DNA of 64,000 bases, from assembly GCA_927353735.1 (NCBI GenBank), contig CAKMIA010000001.1:124001-188000 (forward strand), given 5' to 3'. Below the pieces are notes generated by a model. The model worked only from the letters and a program-made list of their open reading frames with translations, was not told the origin of the DNA and searched no databases. The stretch's first letter is position 1; each line of letters begins with the position of its first letter. This DNA comes from an uncultured Veillonellaceae bacterium. Lineage in GTDB: Bacteria; Bacillota; Negativicutes; Veillonellales; Dialisteraceae. The translations under genes were made by a program, and so were the position numbers. Shown here piece after piece: positions 1 through 8,865 of this stretch.

Positions 1-299
1 ATTCAAAATACACTAAAGGAGCGACCCAATATCTGGTGCCAGCTCCCATTTCAAGGGAGCTGGCAGAGGAAATGTCAGAGATGGCCGTTCATGGATATCG
101 GGCGGCAGAATGTGCCGGGGCAGTACGTTTTGATTTTCGGACGGAGGCAGCGACCGGAATTCCCTATTTGCTGGAAGCCAACTCCATTCCCGGCATGACG
201 GAAACCAGTCTGGTACCCAAGGCGGCTCGGGCGGCGGGTATGACCTTTGCCGAATTGTGTGAAGTCATTTTGCAGGGTGCATCTACAGGGAAGGTATAG
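1..299 (+). CDS. ddl: D-alanine--D-alanine ligase, C-terminal part (5' partial)
   Basis: This is the 3' end of a gene entering from the left edge; the frame is open from base 3. The residues read through YTKGATQYLVPAPIS and then EANSIPGMTETSLVPKAA, the ATP-grasp C-terminal signature of D-Ala-D-Ala ligase, where the Glu and Asn side chains bind Mg-ATP. The enzyme makes the D-Ala-D-Ala dipeptide for peptidoglycan in the cytoplasm. ftsQ starts one base after its stop, so the two are probably co-transcribed in a mur/fts cluster. Only the last ~98 residues are visible. Confidence 0.93.
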   Translation, partial: SKYTKGATQYLVPAPISRELAEEMSEMAVHGYRAAECAGAVRFDFRTEAATGIPYLLEANSIPGMTETSLVPKAARAAGMTFAELCEVILQGASTGKV

Positions 300-300
300 G

Positions 301-1161
301 ATGTCGGACTTTAAAAGCTTTGATGATTTTCAAAAGGAACTTCATCACTTGGATCCGGAACAAACTGTAATTCGGGAATCGGAAGAAATACCGGAATCGG
401 GACGACAAATTCCTCAAACTCCTAAATTGAAGAAAAAGCCCGGAAAGAAAAAGGCCCGTCGGAAATGGGAGCCGTATCTGATGGGAACCGCTGTTGGATT
501 TCTCCTTCTTGCGGGGGCGGTGCCTTTCCTGCCGGTTCCGATGGGGGATATACGGCTTCAGGGAAATGAGGCCGTAACAAAGGAAGATATTCTTTTTGAT
601 GGGGATATCAGGGAACCGGTCAACGTATTTCAGATCAGTACATCCCAGCTTCAGGAACGGCTAAAAAAGGATGTGCGGATTGCTGATGCGGAGGTAAGCC
701 GGGCTTTCCCTTTTTATATTGATGTAGTTATTGCGGAAAGGAAACCCGTTGCGGTTATTCAGGAGGAATTTGGCTATGCCTTTCTGGATCAGGAGGGAAT
801 GATTATTCAGACGGGCGATTCCATTCGAGGAATGGATGTTCCTGTCATTACCGGCGTAAAGCTGGATAATGTGCTGCTGGGGGATTTTACACAAAAGGAA
901 AATGTAAAACTGGCTCTTCAGTTTCTCGGAGCTTTGTCTCCTGGCGGAATTCAGGTCTTTTCTGAAATTAATGTGGGAAATGCAGAAAGCATTGTGGCCT
1001 ATACAAGGGATGGAATTGCGGTCAGACTGGGAGATGGAAGCTCTATGGCGGAACGGGCTGCACTGGCCGAGAATATGGTTAATGATGTAAAAGTGCGGGG
1101 GCTTTCTGTAGAATACATAGATGCCAGTTTGTCTTCACCTTATATCAAGTTGAAGAAATAA
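301..1161 (+). CDS. ftsQ: Cell division protein FtsQ/DivIB
   Basis: A 286-residue bitopic membrane protein of the divisome. It has a charged cytoplasmic N-terminus rich in Lys/Arg (about residues 43-56), one membrane segment (about 58-79), then an extracytoplasmic POTRA-type domain beginning near MGDIRLQGNEAVT and a beta domain ending in YIKLKK. I chose ATG 301, which follows a GGAAGG ribosome-binding site, over an in-frame upstream start at 247 lying inside ddl. FtsQ links cytoplasmic FtsZ assembly to septal peptidoglycan synthases through FtsL/FtsB. It sits between ddl and ftsZ; no ftsA intervenes. Sequence similarity in this family is low, so the call rests on architecture plus position. 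Confidence 0.88.
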   Translation: MSDFKSFDDFQKELHHLDPEQTVIRESEEIPESGRQIPQTPKLKKKPGKKKARRKWEPYLMGTAVGFLLLAGAVPFLPVPMGDIRLQGNEAVTKEDILFDGDIREPVNVFQISTSQLQERLKKDVRIADAEVSRAFPFYIDVVIAERKPVAVIQEEFGYAFLDQEGMIIQTGDSIRGMDVPVITGVKLDNVLLGDFTQKENVKLALQFLGALSPGGIQVFSEINVGNAESIVAYTRDGIAVRLGDGSSMAERAALAENMVNDVKVRGLSVEYIDASLSSPYIKLKK

Positions 1162-1300
1162 TTCTGTTTTCCGGAAATCGGCTTTCATGCAGAATATAGC
1201 GTATTTAGCGGAAATATTGTAAAATATGTAGTATGATTAATTGAAATAAAGGAATATCTCTACTTCTGAATAAAGCGGATACATCAAAGGAGGATTTGAC

Positions 1301-2335
1301 ATGGGAGATTTGGCAAGCATCAAAGTCATCGGTGTAGGCGGCGGCGGAAACAATGCTGTAGGACGTATGATCGATGCACAGGTACAGGGTGTTGATTTTA
1401 TTGCAGTCAATACAGAAGCACAGATTCTGGAAAAATCGGCAGCTGAAAATAAAATTCAGATTGGGGAAAAACTGACAAAAGGGCTCGGAGCCGGCGCTAA
1501 ACCGGAAGTTGGCGAACAGGCAGCTGAAGAATCAAAAGACGATATTCTTAAGGCGCTTCAGGGCGCGGATATGGTTTTTGTAACGGCCGGAATGGGCGGC
1601 GGTACAGGAACCGGTGCTGCGCCGGTGGTGGCACAGTGTGCGAAAGAACTGGGAGCACTTACAGTCGGTGTTGTGACAAAGCCTTTCAGCTTTGAAGGCA
1701 AAGTGCGGATGAGAAATGCAATGTCCGGCATTGAAAAGCTGAAGGCTAATGTGGATACGCTGCTGATTGTTCCTAATGACCGTCTGCTTCAGACAGTAGA
1801 TAAGAAGACATCTCTCAAGGATGCATTCAAGATTGCAGATGATGTTCTGAGACAGGGGATTCAGGGGATTTCCGATTTGATTACGGTCCCTGGAATTATC
1901 AATCTGGACTTTGCAGATGTAAAAACGATCATGAGTGATCAGGGTGAAGCACTGATGGGCATTGGCCTTGGCACGGGAGAGAATCGTGCCAGTGACGCTG
2001 CGAAAATGGCAATTTCCAGTCCGCTGCTGGAACGTTCCATTGATGGTGCCAAAGGAATTATTATCAGCATTACCGGTAATGAGGATCTGGGACTGTTTGA
2101 AATTAACGAAGCATCGCAGGTGATTACGGAGGCGGCAGATCCGGATGCCAATATTATCTGGGGTACCTCTGTTGATCCGAATCTGGATGATACGGTCAAG
2201 ATTACTGTCATTGCAACCGGGTTTGAAGAAACAAAGAAGAGAGCCCCTATGGGAAATACCGCTATGGGACGCGGCACGGTCCGTACAGGAAATGGCGGAG
2301 GAATGGCTATTCCGGATTTCCTGCTGAAAAAATAA
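1301..2335 (+). CDS. ftsZ: Cell division GTPase FtsZ
   Basis: Tubulin-like GTPase that polymerises into the Z ring at mid-cell. The 344 residues carry the N-terminal [10 protein letters not shown] loop, the tubulin signature GGGTGTG at 99-105, the NLDFADVK T7 loop and a C-terminal tail ending IPDFLLKK, the conserved peptide that binds partners such as FtsA or SepF. The linker between GTPase core and tail is short, so the protein is at the small end of the family (usually 350-400). A strong AAAGGAGG site precedes ATG 1301. A clear intrinsic terminator follows, ending the ddl-ftsQ-ftsZ unit. With no ftsA beside it, membrane anchoring may depend on SepF or on an ftsA elsewhere. Confidence 0.97.
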   Translation: MGDLASIKVIGVGGGGNNAVGRMIDAQVQGVDFIAVNTEAQILEKSAAENKIQIGEKLTKGLGAGAKPEVGEQAAEESKDDILKALQGADMVFVTAGMGGGTGTGAAPVVAQCAKELGALTVGVVTKPFSFEGKVRMRNAMSGIEKLKANVDTLLIVPNDRLLQTVDKKTSLKDAFKIADDVLRQGIQGISDLITVPGIINLDFADVKTIMSDQGEALMGIGLGTGENRASDAAKMAISSPLLERSIDGAKGIIISITGNEDLGLFEINEASQVITEAADPDANIIWGTSVDPNLDDTVKITVIATGFEETKKRAPMGNTAMGRGTVRTGNGGGMAIPDFLLKK

Positions 2336-2399
2336 GAAGACGGATCAGATAAAATAAATTTTAAATCCTATCTGATAGAATGTGTCTCTGCGATTGCAA

Positions 2400-2428
2400 G
2401 CCACACTGCATCGGCAGTGTGGCTTTTT
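2400..2428 (+). terminator. Intrinsic terminator after ftsZ
   Basis: Perfect 10-bp stem GCCACACTGC (2400-2409) and GCAGTGTGGC (2414-2423) with loop ATCG, followed by five T. A second, weaker inverted repeat (ATCAGATA 2344-2351 with TATCTGAT 2369-2376) lies just upstream. Confidence 0.93.
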
Positions 2429-2454
2429 CGTATAAAGGAATAAGGAGATTAGGG

Positions 2455-2919
2455 ATGAAATGTCCATACTGTAACAGCCCCAGTACAAAGGTTACGGATT
2501 CCCGGGATGCCGATGACGGCACGTCGATTCGCCGGAGAAGACAATGTCTGGAATGTGGACGGCGCTTTACAACTTATGAAACGGTGGAACAGTCACCTCT
2601 CCGGGTCATTAAAAAGAGCGGAGTCAGAGAAAGTTTTAATCGCAATAAGGTACGGAGCGGTATTATCCGGGCTTGCGAAAAACGAAATATATCTTCGGAA
2701 CAGATTGAGGATATGGTCAATCGGGTAGAGCGGCAGATTCGGAACTGCCCTTCTCATGAGGTTTCTTCGGAAGTAATTGGCAATGTGGTAATGGAAGAAT
2801 TGCGGAAACTGGATCAGGTTGCCTATGTACGTTTTGCGTCTGTGTATCGGGAGTTTAAAGATATAGGCAGCTTTATGCAGGAGTTAGAAGCGCTGATGAA
2901 TGCAAATAAGGAGAAGTGA
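2455..2919 (+). CDS. nrdR: Transcriptional repressor NrdR
   Basis: 154 residues. NrdR senses ATP/dATP and represses ribonucleotide reductase genes by binding NrdR boxes. The N-terminal zinc ribbon uses C3, C6, C31 and C34, followed by RRFTTYE and an ATP-cone domain (about residues 47-137). ATG 2455 is chosen because AAGGAG lies just upstream and the zinc ribbon begins MKCPYC; the longer frame to 2380 runs back through the ftsZ terminator. It starts a new unit with gmhA. No nrd gene is present in the window, so its targets must be elsewhere. Confidence 0.95.
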   Translation: MKCPYCNSPSTKVTDSRDADDGTSIRRRRQCLECGRRFTTYETVEQSPLRVIKKSGVRESFNRNKVRSGIIRACEKRNISSEQIEDMVNRVERQIRNCPSHEVSSEVIGNVVMEELRKLDQVAYVRFASVYREFKDIGSFMQELEALMNANKEK

Positions 2920-2923
2920 TCAA

Positions 2924-3508
2924 ATGGATCTGTCTGCGATTGAAGCATGCTTTGATGCTCATCAGAAAACCTGGGAAGCCACTCGGTTTTTGATTCCTGT
3001 TGTGGCCCGAATGGCAGAGGTTTGTGCTGAGGCTATTAAACAGGGCCATAAAATTCTGATTTGTGGGAATGGGGGAAGTGCAGCGGATGCCCAGCATATT
3101 GCTGCGGAATTTGTGGGACGGTTCCATAGAGAACGAATTTCGCTGCCGGCCATTGCGTTGACGACGGATACGTCGATTTTGACTTCTGTAGGAAACGATT
3201 ACAGCTATGGCGATGTCTTTGCCAGACAGGTAGAGGGGCTGGGCCGGCAGGGGGACGTATTTTGGGGAATTACCACCAGTGGGAACAGCGAAAATGTACT
3301 GAAAGCCGCGCAGGCTGCAAGGAATCAGGGGATGACAGTGATTTCCTCTCTCGGGAAAGATGGAGGAAAGATGGCAGGTTTATCTGATGTGGCACTGATC
3401 ATTCCCAGCAATTCTACGGCGAGAATTCAGGAAATGCATATATTGTGTGCGCACAGTATATGTGAGATCCTGGATGAAATGGACTGGACAGCTTATGGAA
3501 AATGCTAA
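2924..3508 (+). CDS. gmhA: Sedoheptulose-7-phosphate isomerase GmhA
   Basis: SIS-domain enzyme of 194 residues converting D-sedoheptulose 7-phosphate into D-glycero-D-manno-heptose 7-phosphate, the first step towards ADP-heptose. The phosphosugar-binding stretch [20 protein letters not shown] near residue 45 and the later [13 protein letters not shown] are diagnostic of GmhA. ATG 2924 lies after AAGGAGAAG; an earlier in-frame ATG at 2900 lacks a good site. It follows nrdR by four bases and overlaps gmhB by 14, so the heptose genes are coupled. Its presence implies an LPS inner core and therefore an outer membrane. Confidence 0.94.
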   Translation: MDLSAIEACFDAHQKTWEATRFLIPVVARMAEVCAEAIKQGHKILICGNGGSAADAQHIAAEFVGRFHRERISLPAIALTTDTSILTSVGNDYSYGDVFARQVEGLGRQGDVFWGITTSGNSENVLKAAQAARNQGMTVISSLGKDGGKMAGLSDVALIIPSNSTARIQEMHILCAHSICEILDEMDWTAYGKC

Positions 3509-4022
3509 GCGGGCGGTTTTCTTTGATCGGGACGGAGTTCTGAATGAGGATACCGGCTATGTTCACCGCTGGGAAGAGCTGCAATGGGTACCAGGTGCCA
3601 GAGAACTGGTAGGCCGTTTGACACGCGAAGGCTGGCTTCTGTTTGTGGTCACCAATCAGAGCGGGGTCGCAAGAGGCTATTATGCTGAACAGGATGTGCG
3701 ACAGCTTCATGAGGCAATGAATCAGGAATTTGTCAGGTATGGCGGTCGAATTACGGAATTTTCTTATTGCCCGCATCTGCCGGGCGCACCTGTCAAAGCA
3801 TATGATGTGAATTGCTCGTGCAGAAAACCAAAGCCTGGAATGATTTTACAATTGCTGGAAAAGTATTCTATCAATAAAAAGAAAGCACTGCTCATCGGAG
3901 ATAGTCCGCGTGATGTGAAGGCGGCTGAACGGGCAGGGATTCGTGGATATTTATTTACAAGCGGAAATCTGGAAAGTTTCTGGGATACCCTTTGCAAAAG
4001 GCTGGACGATTTTTATGAATAA
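3495..4022 (+). CDS. gmhB: D-glycero-D-manno-heptose 1,7-bisphosphate 7-phosphatase
   Basis: HAD-superfamily phosphatase of 175 residues. Motif I is FFDRDGVLN with the catalytic aspartates D11 and D13; VTNQSG is motif II and [14 protein letters not shown] is motif IV. The C-x-H cluster (CPHLPG and [11 protein letters not shown]) is the structural zinc site typical of GmhB and of HisB N-terminal domains. It removes the C7 phosphate before ADP transfer. The HisB phosphatase is the main alternative, but the gmhA and heptosyltransferase neighbours decide for GmhB. The HldE kinase/adenylyltransferase is not in the window. Confidence 0.92.
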   Translation: MENAKRAVFFDRDGVLNEDTGYVHRWEELQWVPGARELVGRLTREGWLLFVVTNQSGVARGYYAEQDVRQLHEAMNQEFVRYGGRITEFSYCPHLPGAPVKAYDVNCSCRKPKPGMILQLLEKYSINKKKALLIGDSPRDVKAAERAGIRGYLFTSGNLESFWDTLCKRLDDFYE

Positions 4023-5010
4023 AATGAAATACAGGAATATTCTGATTATTAAAATGAGCTCTCTTGGGGACGTCATTCATGCATTGCCGTCCCTGTATGT
4101 ACTCAGGAAAGCCTATCCGGAAGCACGCATTACCTGGGCGGTACATCCTGCCTTCGGCGCTCTTCTTCCAGAGCGGCCATGGATTGATGAGATTTATTAT
4201 GTGGATCGGAAACGGATTCATGAATGGTCTTACTTGAAAACGGTAAGGCAGGATCTGCACAGCAGGCATTTCGACCTTGTCATTGATTTACAGATGATTG
4301 CGAAAAGCGCACTGATTGCGGCGCTGTCCGGTGGAAAGAAAAAAATTGGCTATTGGGATGCAAGGGAAGGCAGTTTTCTTGTCAGTCATCCCATTCGCGG
4401 AGTTCACTGGAACGGGCATATCATTGAGCAGCTTCTGGATGTGATGGTCTATCTTGGATGTGATGTATCTCATTTTGAATTCCCTATACATCCCCATGAT
4501 GCAGAGCGGCGGACAATACAGGAAAAATTAAAAGCAGCAGGGGTCGGGAAAAGGTATGTTGTGCTTGTACCGGGAACCCGGGGAGAGCATAAAAAATGGC
4601 CTGTTGCCTTTTGGGGACTGTTAGCGAAAAAGCTGGCGGACAGAAAGATTTACACAGTGGTTTCCGGAACCGCTTCGGAAAAAGAACTGGGGAAAGCCAT
4701 CCGCAGTTTATCTTCATCTCCATATACTGTTGACTTTACGGGAAAGACCAATCTGCTGGAGCTTGCAGCACTGGATGAAATGGCGGATCTTCATATTTCC
4801 TGTGATACGGGGCCTCTTCATATTGCCAATGCCATGCAGATACCTCTGATTGCGTTGTTCGGCCCTACTCTTCCGGATCGGAGCGGGCCTTTTGGAAATC
4901 CCTATGCAGAGGTTATTATGGCAGATAATCCCGGGCAGGAAACGACAGATATGAGTACAATTTCCGTCGACAGTGTTCTGGAAAAAGCAATGGAAAAAAT
5001 ATCCTCTTAA
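4015..5010 (+). CDS. ADP-heptose:LPS heptosyltransferase (WaaC-like, GT9)
   Basis: Glycosyltransferase family 9 protein of 332 residues that transfers heptose from ADP-heptose to the LPS inner core at the cytoplasmic face of the inner membrane. The N-terminus ILIIKMSSLGDVIHALPSL resembles heptosyltransferase I (WaaC) more than WaaF, and the donor-binding half shows LVPGTRGEHKKWP and CDTGPLHIANAM. ATG 4015 overlaps the gmhB stop by 8 bases; an ATG at 4024 is also possible. WaaC versus WaaF cannot be settled by eye, so no symbol is given. A terminator closes the cassette. Confidence 0.87.
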   Translation: MNKMKYRNILIIKMSSLGDVIHALPSLYVLRKAYPEARITWAVHPAFGALLPERPWIDEIYYVDRKRIHEWSYLKTVRQDLHSRHFDLVIDLQMIAKSALIAALSGGKKKIGYWDAREGSFLVSHPIRGVHWNGHIIEQLLDVMVYLGCDVSHFEFPIHPHDAERRTIQEKLKAAGVGKRYVVLVPGTRGEHKKWPVAFWGLLAKKLADRKIYTVVSGTASEKELGKAIRSLSSSPYTVDFTGKTNLLELAALDEMADLHISCDTGPLHIANAMQIPLIALFGPTLPDRSGPFGNPYAEVIMADNPGQETTDMSTISVDSVLEKAMEKISS

Positions 5011-5036
5011 AAGACAGAGAAATCTGTCTTTTTTTT
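5011..5036 (+). terminator. Intrinsic terminator after the heptosyltransferase gene
   Basis: Stem AAGACAGA (5011-5018) and TCTGTCTT (5023-5030) with loop GAAA, running into ten T in total. Confidence 0.9.
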
Positions 5037-5180
5037 GATGCGTTCTCATACGGGGACAGTTTGCAGGCATGAAATTATGAAGAAGGAATGTTATTTCTAT
5101 TTCATAATCAATCATGTATAATCAGATTATGATTGACAAGACGGAAGGAAACGGTACACAGTACAGAGGAAACAGGTAAC

Positions 5181-5978
5181 ATGGAACAAATTACGAGTGC
5201 AGGAAACCGCTGGGTCAAGCTGGCGGGGCGGCTGAAGATAAAGAAATATCGGGACAAAAATCGGCAATTTCTAATGGAAGGACTTAGAAGTGCTGAGGAT
5301 GCACTGGCACAGGGCTACCGGGATGCGGTGTGTTTTCTTACTGAAGAAGCCCGAAGAAATAAACGAGTGGAAGCACTGATTGAAAATGCGGCAAAATATC
5401 ACTGGTTGTTTCTTGAAGTGACCGAACCGCTGATGCAGCTGATAGCCGGGACGGAACACGGGCAGGGAATCATGTTAATTCTGCAGAAAAAGCCGGAAGA
5501 TGTACAGGATCTGCTTCAGCCGCTGCATGGACATTATGTTCTGTTAGATTGTGTGCAGGATCCTGGTAATATGGGAACTATTTTTCGTACGGCTGCAGCG
5601 GCCGGGTGCAAGGGAATTCTCCTGACAGAGGGATGTACAGATCCTTTTGCGGAAAAAGTAGTGCGCAGCTCCATGGGCAGTATTTTGCGAATGCCTGTGT
5701 ATGAAAAACTGACACCGGATATACTGGAACAGGTTCGCAATATGAGCGGGCTAAAATTGATTGGGACAGCTCTGGAGAATGGGATTGCTTATCGAAAGTG
5801 CGGTCCATTTCCGGATGCGATCTTTGTGTTCGGTAATGAAGGAAATGGAATACGGCCGGAAATTCTCGCGCTTTGTGACCAGCGGCTGTATATTCCCATG
5901 GCGTCAGGCGTGGAGTCTCTCAATGTGAGTGCCAGCGCAGCGATTCTTTTATTCTACTTTAAAGAAGAGACCGCATAA
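5181..5978 (+). CDS. TrmH/SpoU-family RNA 2'-O-methyltransferase
   Basis: SPOUT methyltransferase of 265 residues acting on rRNA or tRNA ribose. An N-terminal substrate-binding domain (about 1-95) precedes the knotted catalytic domain with the three SpoU motifs: DPGNMGTIFRTAAAAG, FVFGNEGNGI and the C-terminal IPMASGVESLNVSASAAI. ATG 5181 has an AGAGGAA site; a TTG at 5133 would add 16 residues but has none. A TATAAT hexamer at 5117-5122 is a plausible -10 element. The target nucleotide cannot be predicted; RlmB-like and TsnR-like members look alike. Confidence 0.9.
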   Translation: MEQITSAGNRWVKLAGRLKIKKYRDKNRQFLMEGLRSAEDALAQGYRDAVCFLTEEARRNKRVEALIENAAKYHWLFLEVTEPLMQLIAGTEHGQGIMLILQKKPEDVQDLLQPLHGHYVLLDCVQDPGNMGTIFRTAAAAGCKGILLTEGCTDPFAEKVVRSSMGSILRMPVYEKLTPDILEQVRNMSGLKLIGTALENGIAYRKCGPFPDAIFVFGNEGNGIRPEILALCDQRLYIPMASGVESLNVSASAAILLFYFKEETA

Positions 5979-6010
5979 AATCATGAAAAAGGGGTTATAA
6001 GAAAATCAGA

Positions 6011-6457
6011 ATGGAAAAGGGGACAAAACAGTTTTATCTGGTGGATTTTCAGGTGCTGCCATCAGCACTGAAAAATACCATCCGGGCAAAAGAGCTTTTG
6101 AAAAACGGTACAGCGGAAACCATCAACGAGGCCGTAAAAAAGACCGGGATCAGCCGCAGTGCGTATTATAAATATAAAGATCATGTGGCTCCGGCTTTTG
6201 AAGATTCTATGTATGGGGTGGCAACGCTGTTCATTATTATGCAGAATGACCCGGCTCTGGGAAATAAAATTTTTCGCAGACTTGGAAGAGCTCGGGCCGA
6301 GGTCATGACCATGCATAAAGGAATTGCTGTGAAAAAACTGACAACGATGAGCTTTTCAATTCAGACGGCGGAAATGGTACTGACATTGTCAGAACTTGTG
6401 GATGAATTGCGGAGCCTGAAGGGCGTCAAAGAAATTTATGTGGTGAAAGAGGAATAA
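6011..6457 (+). CDS. ACT-domain protein, PheB/UPF0735 family
   Basis: 148 residues with an N-terminal helix-turn-helix-like segment (INEAVKKTGISRSAYYKYKDHV) and a C-terminal ACT domain ending VKEIYVVKEE. ACT domains bind amino acids and regulate metabolic enzymes. UPF0735 members are often called PheB because of linkage to pheA in Bacillus, but a chorismate mutase activity has not been shown by anything visible here. Here it directly abuts hom (stop at 6457, ATG at 6458), suggesting a role in sensing threonine or another aspartate-family amino acid. The start at 6011 is weakly supported; AAAAAGGGG lies about 15 bases upstream. Confidence 0.86.
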   Translation: MEKGTKQFYLVDFQVLPSALKNTIRAKELLKNGTAETINEAVKKTGISRSAYYKYKDHVAPAFEDSMYGVATLFIIMQNDPALGNKIFRRLGRARAEVMTMHKGIAVKKLTTMSFSIQTAEMVLTLSELVDELRSLKGVKEIYVVKEE

Positions 6458-7762
6458 ATGATGAAAGAAATCAACATTGCACTTCTCGGATTTGGTACCG
6501 TAGGAAGCGGTACGGCAGAAGCACTGAATAGAAACAGAGAGCTGATTGAAAGTCAGCTGGGCTGCCAGGTCAATCTGAAAACGGTGTTGGTCCGGCATCC
6601 GGAAAAATATGCACAGCTTGATATTTTAAAAGGAGTCAGGGTTACTTCTGATTATCAGGAAATTCTGTCTGATTCATCGATCCAGATTGTCATTGAAGTG
6701 ATGGGCGGTATTCATCCGGCCAAGGAATATATTTATGCTGCGTTGCAGCGAGGCATCAGCGTAGTGAGCGCCAATAAAGATCTGGTGGCTTTATATGGAC
6801 CGGAAATTATTCAGATTGCGCTTACCCATCATGTCAATTTCAGCTGTGAAGCCAGTGTCGGCGGCGGGATTCCCATTCTGCAGCCGCTTCATGATTCCCT
6901 GGCAGGAAACCGTGTGGATAAAATTATCGGTATCGTAAATGGAACGACCAATTATATTCTGACCAATATGACAGACAACGGGGCTTCTTATGAAGACGCT
7001 CTGAAGGAGGCACAGGCAAAAGGATTTGCAGAAGCGGATCCGACGAACGATGTCTGCGGGTATGATGCGGCCAGAAAACTGGCGATTCTGACCTCTATCG
7101 GCTTCCGGGCCAATGTGACATTTGATGATGTGCTGGTGGAAGGCATAGAGAAAATTCAGCAGGAAGATGTGACCTATGCCAGAGATATGGGATATGTGAT
7201 CAAGCTGCTGGCAGTGGCTCTCCGGGAAGGAGATGGCGTAGCCCTTAATGTATATCCGGCTTTTGTTCCGAAATCTCATCCGCTGGCCTCTGTCAAAGGC
7301 GCATATAATGCGATTTATGTGGTAGGCAACGTGGTGGATGACGTCATGTTTTACGGCCAGGGGGCCGGATCACTGCCCACGGCCAGTGCTGTTATGGGAG
7401 ATGTGATCAGCACGATCAAGCACATCAGCAATGGCTCCGCCGGGACCGGTATGATCATGACCGATATTCAGCGGATTCCGTTTTATTCCTCTCTCAAACT
7501 GAAGGATTCGTACTATTTCCGTCTTATTGTAGATGATGTAACCGGTGTACTGGCAAGTATTGCCCGTATTTTTGCCGATAATGACATCAGTATCAATGAA
7601 GTGGTGCAGAAACGGCGTTTTGAAAAATTTGCGGAACTGATGCTTATCGTAGATACTTCACCGCGGGAAAATATTCTTCGTGTGGAGGATGCACTTAAAA
7701 ATCTGCCTACAGTAAAATCAATCGCGAATATTATCCGGGTAATGAACGATGATAAAAAATAA
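6458..7762 (+). CDS. hom: Homoserine dehydrogenase
   Basis: Reduces aspartate 4-semialdehyde to homoserine, the branch step towards threonine and methionine. The 434 residues contain a Rossmann LGFGTVGSG loop, SANKDLVALYG, the catalytic-domain signature DKIIGIVNGTTNYILT, and a C-terminal ACT domain (about 350-434) that normally gives threonine feedback inhibition. ATG 6458 abuts the ACT-protein stop; thrB starts 14 bases before its end, indicating tight translational coupling. Its substrate is produced by asd, encoded 25 kb further on in this window. Confidence 0.96.
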   Translation: MMKEINIALLGFGTVGSGTAEALNRNRELIESQLGCQVNLKTVLVRHPEKYAQLDILKGVRVTSDYQEILSDSSIQIVIEVMGGIHPAKEYIYAALQRGISVVSANKDLVALYGPEIIQIALTHHVNFSCEASVGGGIPILQPLHDSLAGNRVDKIIGIVNGTTNYILTNMTDNGASYEDALKEAQAKGFAEADPTNDVCGYDAARKLAILTSIGFRANVTFDDVLVEGIEKIQQEDVTYARDMGYVIKLLAVALREGDGVALNVYPAFVPKSHPLASVKGAYNAIYVVGNVVDDVMFYGQGAGSLPTASAVMGDVISTIKHISNGSAGTGMIMTDIQRIPFYSSLKLKDSYYFRLIVDDVTGVLASIARIFADNDISINEVVQKRRFEKFAELMLIVDTSPRENILRVEDALKNLPTVKSIANIIRVMNDDKK

Positions 7763-8678
7763 GCAGTATCATGTAGCGGTTCCGGCCACGACCGCCAATA
7801 TCGGCAGCGGCTTTGATGTACTCGGTCTCTCATTGGCATTGTATAATGAGGCTGTTTTTACGGTAGAGGAGGGGCTCTCCTTTTCGGATCTGACCATAAC
7901 GGCAGAGGGCGAAGGCACTGATGAAATGGCATATGGACCGGATAATATTGTATGCCAGGCCATGAAACGAACGGCAGAAACAATTGGAAAGCCGCTTCCA
8001 GGTGGACACCTGCATCTGATTAACCGGATTCCGTTTGCCAGAGGAATGGGAAGCAGTTCCGCAGCCATCGTTGCGGGCGTCGGGTTGGCGAATCTGTATT
8101 TCGGGGAACCTCTTTCCAAGAAAGAGATGCTTTCCATTGCCGCTGACATGGAAGGACATCCGGACAACGCCGCTCCGGCGGTTCTGGGAGGCTTTGTGAT
8201 ATCCATGATGGATGAACAGGGCGTCCGGGGTGAAACTATTCCTGTCTCGTCGGAATGGCAGGCCGTTGTGGCCGTTCCGGATTTTGAACTGCTCACAAAA
8301 GAGGCCAGAGCGGTTCTGCCGGACAGCTACAGCCGAAAAGATGCTGTCCATAATATTGGAGCGGTTTCCTTTCTGCTGGCTGCCTTTTTCCAGAAGAAGC
8401 CTGAATATCTCCGGATCGGGCTGCAGGATCGGATTCATGTCCTGTACAGACTGACACTGATTCCCGGCGGACGGGAAGTGGTGGAACAGGCGGAAAAGGC
8501 CGGGGCCTATGGAGCGACTATCAGCGGATCCGGTTCCACTATGATTGCGTTTACAGACCGAATACATGCAGAACAGGTGGGGATAGCCATGCAGCAGGGA
8601 TTTGCTTCTGCAGGCATAAGCTCCCGGATCATGGTTCTGGATTTCGACCGGCTGGGCGTGCATCGGCTTAAAGCATAA
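7749..8678 (+). CDS. thrB: Homoserine kinase
   Basis: GHMP-family kinase of 309 residues that phosphorylates homoserine. N-terminal VPATTANIGSGFDVLGLSL and the ATP-binding glycine loop ARGMGSSSAAIVAG are intact, and the C-terminal GATISGSGSTMIAF completes the family pattern. It overlaps hom by 14 bases. thrC, the following pathway step, is not adjacent; a tRNA gene follows instead. Confidence 0.95.
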   Translation: MIKNKQYHVAVPATTANIGSGFDVLGLSLALYNEAVFTVEEGLSFSDLTITAEGEGTDEMAYGPDNIVCQAMKRTAETIGKPLPGGHLHLINRIPFARGMGSSSAAIVAGVGLANLYFGEPLSKKEMLSIAADMEGHPDNAAPAVLGGFVISMMDEQGVRGETIPVSSEWQAVVAVPDFELLTKEARAVLPDSYSRKDAVHNIGAVSFLLAAFFQKKPEYLRIGLQDRIHVLYRLTLIPGGREVVEQAEKAGAYGATISGSGSTMIAFTDRIHAEQVGIAMQQGFASAGISSRIMVLDFDRLGVHRLKA

Positions 8679-8711
8679 ATTTTCTGCCGATGTGAGTCAA
8701 ATAAGCTGTAC

Positions 8712-8740
8712 TTGACAAAAAAAGAAAGAGCCGGTATCAT
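8712..8740 (+). promoter_or_regulatory. Sigma-70-type promoter of tRNA-Pro
   Basis: TTGACA (8712-8717), exactly 17 bases, then TATCAT (8735-8740), placing the start of transcription about a dozen bases before the tRNA 5' end. This is one of the strongest promoter matches in the window. Confidence 0.88.
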
Positions 8741-8758
8741 ATTTCATGTAGCAAATGT

Positions 8759-8835
8759 CGGGACGTAGCTCAGTTTGGTAGAGCGCTACCTTGGGGTGGT
8801 AGAGGTCGCATGTTCAACTCATGTCGTTCCGACCA
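8759..8835 (+). tRNA. tRNA-Pro (anticodon GGG)
   Basis: 77-base cloverleaf with all four stems. Acceptor CGGGACG pairs with CGTTCCG; the D stem is GCTC/GAGC; the anticodon stem is CTACC/GGTAG with loop TTGGGGT, anticodon GGG at 8793-8795; the T arm is GCATG-TTCAACT-CATGT. The discriminator A is followed by an encoded CCA (8833-8835). G37 after the anticodon fits proline tRNAs. It is followed directly by nine T. Confidence 0.96.
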
Positions 8836-8865
8836 TTTTTTTTTACAGAAAAGAGGTCATCTGCT

